From NCBI GenBank assembly GCA_029101345.1, contig JAQXQU010000101.1, forward strand, positions 1 through 64,000: a stretch of DNA of 64,000 bases, written 5' to 3'. Of this stretch, positions 63,755 through 64,000 are shown piece by piece. The DNA comes from Erysipelotrichaceae bacterium (lineage in GTDB: Bacteria > Bacillota_I > Bacilli_A > Erysipelotrichales > Erysipelotrichaceae). Within the stretch, counting starts at the first letter, position 1. Every line of letters starts with the position of its first letter. A program made the translations under genes and the position numbers. Below the pieces are notes generated by a model, which made no database searches, was not told the origin of the DNA, and saw nothing but the letters and a program-made list of their open reading frames with translations.

Positions 63755-63777
63755 AAGGCCAACAATGGCCTTTTTAT
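63755..63777 (+). terminator. Terminator after the Asp23-family gene
   Basis: AAGGCC / GGCCTT stem with AACAAT loop, then TTTTTATTT. Confidence 0.75.
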
Positions 63778-63789
63778 TTGGAGATAAAT

Positions 63790-64000
63790 TATCATTTTAA
63801 GTGCAACACTAATCAAAAATAAAAGCTCATGGGCTCTTTGATAAAATGTGAGTGACCAAACAAACATCTTATAAGGAGAGCACATGAACTATACTCATCT
63901 TAACATGGAAGAGCGCACCGTTATATCCCAGATGCATGTTTCCGGATTTTCCATCAGGGAAATTGCAAGACAGATTGACAGGAATCCAAGCACCATTTCA
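63790..64000 (+). mobile_element. IS30-family insertion sequence, left end, cut by the window
   Basis: The region before the transposase start contains a TTTTAAGTGCAACACT-type end sequence (63795-63812), characteristic of IS30-family termini, and an untranslated leader of about 80 nt. The right end is outside the window, so the exact boundary is estimated. Confidence 0.65.
63884..64000 (+). CDS. IS30-family transposase, N-terminal fragment (truncated by the window edge)
   Basis: 39 codons are visible, starting MNYTHLNMEER, then VISQMHVSGFSIREIARQ and ending SIREIARQIDRNPSTIS. This is the helix-turn-helix domain of IS30-type transposases, which binds the element ends; the DDE catalytic domain would lie beyond 64000. 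AAGGAGAG ribosome binding site at 63873-63880. The truncation is only due to the window. Confidence 0.9.
   Translation, partial: MNYTHLNMEERTVISQMHVSGFSIREIARQIDRNPSTIS

Overview
The window is about 64 kb of conserved housekeeping chromosome from a low-GC Gram-positive bacterium. Gene order and families fit the Bacillota, most likely an Erysipelotrichia relative: parE-parC, a yqeH-yhbY-yqeK-rsfS-yqeM string, dnaD-nth, tig-lon-engB, polA-mutM-coaE-dnaB-dnaI, hrcA-grpE-dnaK-dnaJ, T-box leaders, and a ThrRS without a TGS domain. This taxonomic call is inference from gene content. The genetic code is standard, with TGA used as stop throughout. Coding density is very high, many genes overlap by 1-50 nt, and no stretch over 300 nt lacks a feature.

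Layout. (1) 1-1813 is a complete IS3/IS150-type element with imperfect inverted repeats and an A7 slippage site. (2) 1.9-2.5 kb: plsY, divergent from a long operon at 2.57-11.85 kb (topoisomerase IV, ribosome-assembly factors, MTA/SAH nucleosidase, DnaD, endonuclease III). (3) 11.8-18.3 kb: a DUF1846 protein, a small protein of unknown function, trigger factor, Lon and EngB. (4) 18.3-27.4 kb: valS and thrS, each behind a T-box leader, a hydrolase, then mgtE and proS on the minus strand. A 27-codon leader ORF and a possible Shine-Dalgarno switch lie in front of mgtE. (5) 27.5-33.3 kb: guaB, rpsT, fmt, lepA, hemW. (6) 33.3-37.3 kb: rpsO, a TetR regulator, pnp, trmB. (7) 37.3-45.2 kb: an orphan metal-binding-type lipoprotein, polA, a mutM-coaE gene fusion, dnaB, dnaI, pfkA. 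(8) 45.3-49.9 kb: RNase J and deformylase on the minus strand, ftsW, rsmD and coaD on the plus. (9) 49.9-57.2 kb: the HrcA/CIRCE heat-shock block hrcA-grpE-dnaK-dnaJ plus clpB. (10) 57.2-63.8 kb: RNA-modification genes, a radical SAM/SPASM protein, a cation exchanger, truB-ribF-rsmF and an Asp23-family gene. (11) An IS30-family element starts near 63.8 kb and runs off the right edge.

Functionally the window is dominated by translation: three aminoacyl-tRNA synthetases, Fmt and deformylase, two ribosomal proteins, LepA, several tRNA/rRNA modifying enzymes and assembly GTPases. Replication/repair and protein quality control make up most of the rest.

The two most interesting signals are not conventional genes. 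First, eight genes (six loci, two of them divergent pairs) have a sigma-A-type -10 hexamer exactly 6 nt before their ATG and no Shine-Dalgarno sequence; fmt is a ninth case with a 9-nt gap. These transcripts should be leaderless, which is unusual for this group of bacteria. Second, the mgtE leader encodes a peptide starting MEHPD whose last codons contain an anti-Shine-Dalgarno sequence, suggesting a translation-coupled Mg2+ switch. Other oddities are the MutM-CoaE fusion, a YqeK with a possible NadD remnant at its N-terminus, a RibF without a recognisable riboflavin kinase signature, and tandem CIRCE-like sites at hrcA.
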